A stretch of DNA of 9,351 nt from an uncultured Nitrososphaerales archaeon (GTDB taxonomy: Archaea; Thermoproteota; Nitrososphaeria; Nitrososphaerales; JAAOZN01). Shown piece after piece: positions 7,271 to 9,351 of this stretch. The stretch covers positions 1-9,351 of the forward strand of contig CALJAQ010000031.1 of NCBI GenBank assembly GCA_938029515.1. Reading direction: 5' to 3'. The notes beneath the pieces were generated by a model. It made no database searches, had not been told where the DNA came from, and worked only from the letters and a program-made list of their open reading frames with translations. A program made the position numbers and the translations under genes. The first letter of the stretch is position 1, and each line of letters begins with the position of its first letter.

Positions 7271-8179
7271 TTACTTTCTAACCTCTTCAACTCTCCTTCC
7301 AAATAGACCACTTGGCCTTACCAGTAAGACTACTATCAATATCAGTATTGCTACTGGAGCGGCCCAAATGGTTCCTGCGTAGTATGCTACGTAGGTCTCT
7401 ATTAGCCCTATTATGAGCCCACCTAAGACTGAGCCAAATAGGCTGCCTAAGCCACCAAGTATCACAATAGTGAGTGCTTTAACAGTTAAACCTAGTCCCG
7501 CAAACGGTGAAACGCTAGTTATCATAGCGTAGAAGACTCCTGCTATAGCTGCTAAGGTTATGCCTATCCCCAAACTTACAGCTGAAGTCACACCGACATC
7601 AGCCCCTAGAACCATAGCTGTCTCTCTATCCTGTATTGTTGCTCTAATAACTTTACCTAAGTAAGTTCTTGTTACCACAAGCCACATCAAAAGCGCTATA
7701 GCTACGATGGTAATGAGGGTTAGCACTCTTATAGTTGGTAGGTAGTAGCCTAGTACCGCTACTGCTGGCAGATTATATGGTATGGAGATATATCCCAGCC
7801 CACCAGCCCAACCCCCAGCTTGACCCAAGTAGTAGGCTGTAGAGTCTTCTATAGCCATAGAAAGCCCTACTGTCACGACGATAGAGGCAGCAAGAGCCTT
7901 CTCAGCAGTCCTTGACACAATGGTTCTTATAAGACCTCTCTCAAAAGCCATACCAACTACAAAAAAGATGGGAGATATTATAGCAAGTCCAAGGAACGGG
8001 TTTAACCCTAATAGATCAAGCAACATCAACCCTATTACGCTTCCTAGAATAAGAAAGTCGCCGTGAGCCACATTAAGAATCCTTGAGACGCCAAATGTAA
8101 GGGTTAAACCGAAAGCTATCATCGAATAGATTCCACCTAGAAGAAGACCACCAAGTATCAATGTTATATGCTCTTGCAC
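7271..8179 (-). CDS. livH: HAAT-type ABC transporter permease LivH
   Basis: The other membrane subunit of the importer, 302 residues with about eight hydrophobic segments. Diagnostic blocks are GGIYSMIAFGLTLTFGVSRI (15-34) followed directly by LNVAHGDFLILGSV (35-48), the ATPase-coupling loop RTYLGKVIRATIQDRETAMV (171-190), ILGGLGSLFGSVLGG (240-254) and the C-terminal RPSGLFGRR (288-296). The start is GTG at 8179; an in-frame TGA three codons upstream rules out anything longer, and the next Met (residue 20) would cut into the first membrane segment. No strong Shine-Dalgarno is visible, and a TATA-like box at 8211-8220 would give a leader of about 10 bases. livM starts at the very next base after its stop. 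A binding-protein gene lies 122 bases upstream on the same strand. Confidence 0.94.
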   Translation of the reverse strand: MQEHITLILGGLLLGGIYSMIAFGLTLTFGVSRILNVAHGDFLILGSVIGLMLLDLLGLNPFLGLAIISPIFFVVGMAFERGLIRTIVSRTAEKALAASIVVTVGLSMAIEDSTAYYLGQAGGWAGGLGYISIPYNLPAVAVLGYYLPTIRVLTLITIVAIALLMWLVVTRTYLGKVIRATIQDRETAMVLGADVGVTSAVSLGIGITLAAIAGVFYAMITSVSPFAGLGLTVKALTIVILGGLGSLFGSVLGGLIIGLIETYVAYYAGTIWAAPVAILILIVVLLVRPSGLFGRRVEEVRK

Positions 8180-8210
8180 CGATGCTCACTAACAAACCCC
8201 AAATACAACT

Positions 8211-8220
8211 GATATTAAAA
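8211..8220 (-). promoter_or_regulatory. Candidate TATA box for livHM
   Basis: Read on the - strand, the 122-base gap between binding protein and livH has TTTTAATATC, preceded by CGAAGC. It is placed to start transcription near 8190, about 10 bases before the livH GTG. A second A/T-rich box, TTAAATAAAA (8261-8270, - strand), would give a leader of about 60 bases. Either would let livHM be expressed apart from the binding-protein gene. No clear terminator is seen in the gap. Confidence 0.45.
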
Positions 8221-8301
8221 GCTTCGTTTAATAGCGAAACTTGTAGTTTACTACTAATACTTTTATTTAAGACCTGTATCTTCTGAAAAGTTTTTCTTTA
8301 A

Positions 8302-9351
8302 TTATGGCTTGTTATTAGGAAGCAGCTCGTTGAAGAATGTCAGCTGCCTCTCTAGGTCGCTAACATAAGAAGACCAGACTGGTTGTATAACATTATTACT
8401 TTTTATAGCGCTCAAGATCTTATCAAAGTTAGGCTCACCTTCTACATCCAGACGAGCTGATAGATCAAAATAGATACTCTGCCTCATCACCTGCCCTTCA
8501 TAAGATAGAACATAGCGCAGCCAAAGTTCTCCAGCCTTTGGATGAGGCGAATCTGCAGCTAAAGCTATCCAGCTTAACCTGATGAAGACCCCTTCTCTTG
8601 GCACATAGTAAAGCACATTTTCGTTCAAACTTCTAGCCCTAACGTATTCAGAGAGGGGGAGAAATGGTGTTAAAGCTCTATCTCCAGACGCAAGTACATC
8701 CGCTACTTTAAGCAAAGGAACTACCAATATGGATGAATTTTGGCAGCCAAGCCAATAATCCGCACCATAGAGTTGAGTCAACGCTACAAAAGGTGAGCTC
8801 TTCATACTGTAATCAGGTCTACCTAATACAACTTGGTTACTTAGCTGAACCATATTCAGCAAAGAAGAGGGTGGCTCACCAACTAAAGCCCCATTATATG
8901 CAGGAACATCTACCTTTATGCCTTGAGTAACCCAGAATCCTTCACTATCTTTTGCCCAAGATGGAAAGTAGTCAAAAGGGGCTTCTTTAATTATTCTCAG
9001 CTTACCTTTAGCCCTTAACTCTGTTAAAAGAGTCATGTCCGAACCTGTTATGACATCAGCTGCCCAAGAGATTTTACCTGGGCCACAGCAGTTAGGCCAG
9101 AGGACGATTACGCTTATCTTAGGATATCTTTGTCTAAAGCCTTCTGCTAGGCGTTGAACAAGCGGCACCTCAAGGCCGTCTTCAACGTAAACCGCCACCG
9201 CTTCTTCAACCTCCTCTAACGATTCTTTTCTTACGTCTGTTTTTAAAACACCCAAGTTTGAGAACATTCTCATTAGCTCAACATCTTTAGTAAGACCTAT
9301 ACTCCTAAAGGCGATCGATCTATCAGAGTTTAAGATGATTATAATAGGTAC
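8302..9351 (-). CDS. Family-1 (Fe3+/thiamine/polyamine-like) ABC substrate-binding protein, 5' end cut off
   Basis: The frame stays open to the window edge, giving at least 349 residues. The Met at 9273 is therefore probably internal, and any signal peptide or lipobox lies outside. Numbering from the edge, residues from about 48 onward read as a periplasmic-binding-protein type 2 fold: strand AVAVYV (51-56), helix VQRLAEGFRQRYP (65-77), strand ISVIVL (79-84), ADVITGSDMTLLTEL (98-112, compare 'DVvwggd..ll..L' in FbpA-type proteins), SEGFWV (136-141), hinge strands, a late ALAADSPHPKAGELWLRYVL (264-282 region) and SYEGQ (283-287). This is the iron/thiamine/polyamine class, not the LivK class. 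Unusual cysteines are C88-C89 in NCCGPG and C203. The first 37 residues (VPIIIILN...IGLTKDVELM) look like a different small domain. It lies upstream of livHM on the same strand, but whether it serves that transporter is unknown. Confidence 0.8.
   Translation of the reverse strand, partial: VPIIIILNSDRSIAFRSIGLTKDVELMRMFSNLGVLKTDVRKESLEEVEEAVAVYVEDGLEVPLVQRLAEGFRQRYPKISVIVLWPNCCGPGKISWAADVITGSDMTLLTELRAKGKLRIIKEAPFDYFPSWAKDSEGFWVTQGIKVDVPAYNGALVGEPPSSLLNMVQLSNQVVLGRPDYSMKSSPFVALTQLYGADYWLGCQNSSILVVPLLKVADVLASGDRALTPFLPLSEYVRARSLNENVLYYVPREGVFIRLSWIALAADSPHPKAGELWLRYVLSYEGQVMRQSIYFDLSARLDVEGEPNFDKILSAIKSNNVIQPVWSSYVSDLERQLTFFNELLPNNKP

Noticed and set aside
8222..8240. Hairpin-like TTCG...CGAA and GTTT...AAAC in the gap before livH
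   Set aside because: Four-base stems are too weak to call a terminator or operator.
1..9351. CRISPR array, tRNA, rRNA, insertion sequence or integrase
   Set aside because: No spaced direct repeats, cloverleaf sequences, rRNA-like stretches or transposase motifs were seen on either strand by eye.

Overview
The window looks like chromosomal DNA of an archaeon. It carries a coenzyme F420 biosynthesis gene (cofE), an archaeal-type SftH/Hrq1-like helicase, TATA-like boxes 20-40 bases before several starts, GTG/TTG starts, and a small DUF5678-like protein. F420 synthesis plus these families suggests a Thermoproteota-type lineage (Bathyarchaeia or Caldarchaeales-like), but that placement is only a guess. 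No rRNA, tRNA, CRISPR array, transposase or integrase was seen.

Positions 39-1798 (+) hold a two-gene unit: a Rossmann-fold dehydrogenase of the DapB / 2,4-diaminopentanoate-dehydrogenase-like type, then cofE two bases later with a TTG start. Positions 1955-4525 (+) hold an 856-residue superfamily 2 DNA helicase with an N-terminal zinc ribbon and a C-terminal DUF1998-type cysteine cluster. It probably has its own promoter and a leaderless GTG start.

Positions 4578 to the end hold a HAAT-type (branched-chain amino-acid/amide) ABC transporter split over two converging transcription units. The two ATPases (livG, livF) run on the + strand, behind a clear TATA-like box at 4541. The two permeases (livH, livM) run on the - strand, followed by the small DUF5678-like gene. 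livF and the small gene end tail to tail, with two bases between their stop codons. Upstream of livH on the - strand is a substrate-binding protein that runs off the window edge. It is a family-1 (Fe3+/thiamine/polyamine-like) binding protein, not the LivK type expected beside LivHM.

The points most worth checking are the split convergent transporter with an unexpected binding protein, the possible thioredoxin-like segment at the cut N-terminal edge of that protein, an abrupt change of base and codon style that sets the helicase and livG apart from both flanks, the non-canonical ABC signature in LivG, and the small gene at the convergent junction. None of these proves a new system from sequence alone.
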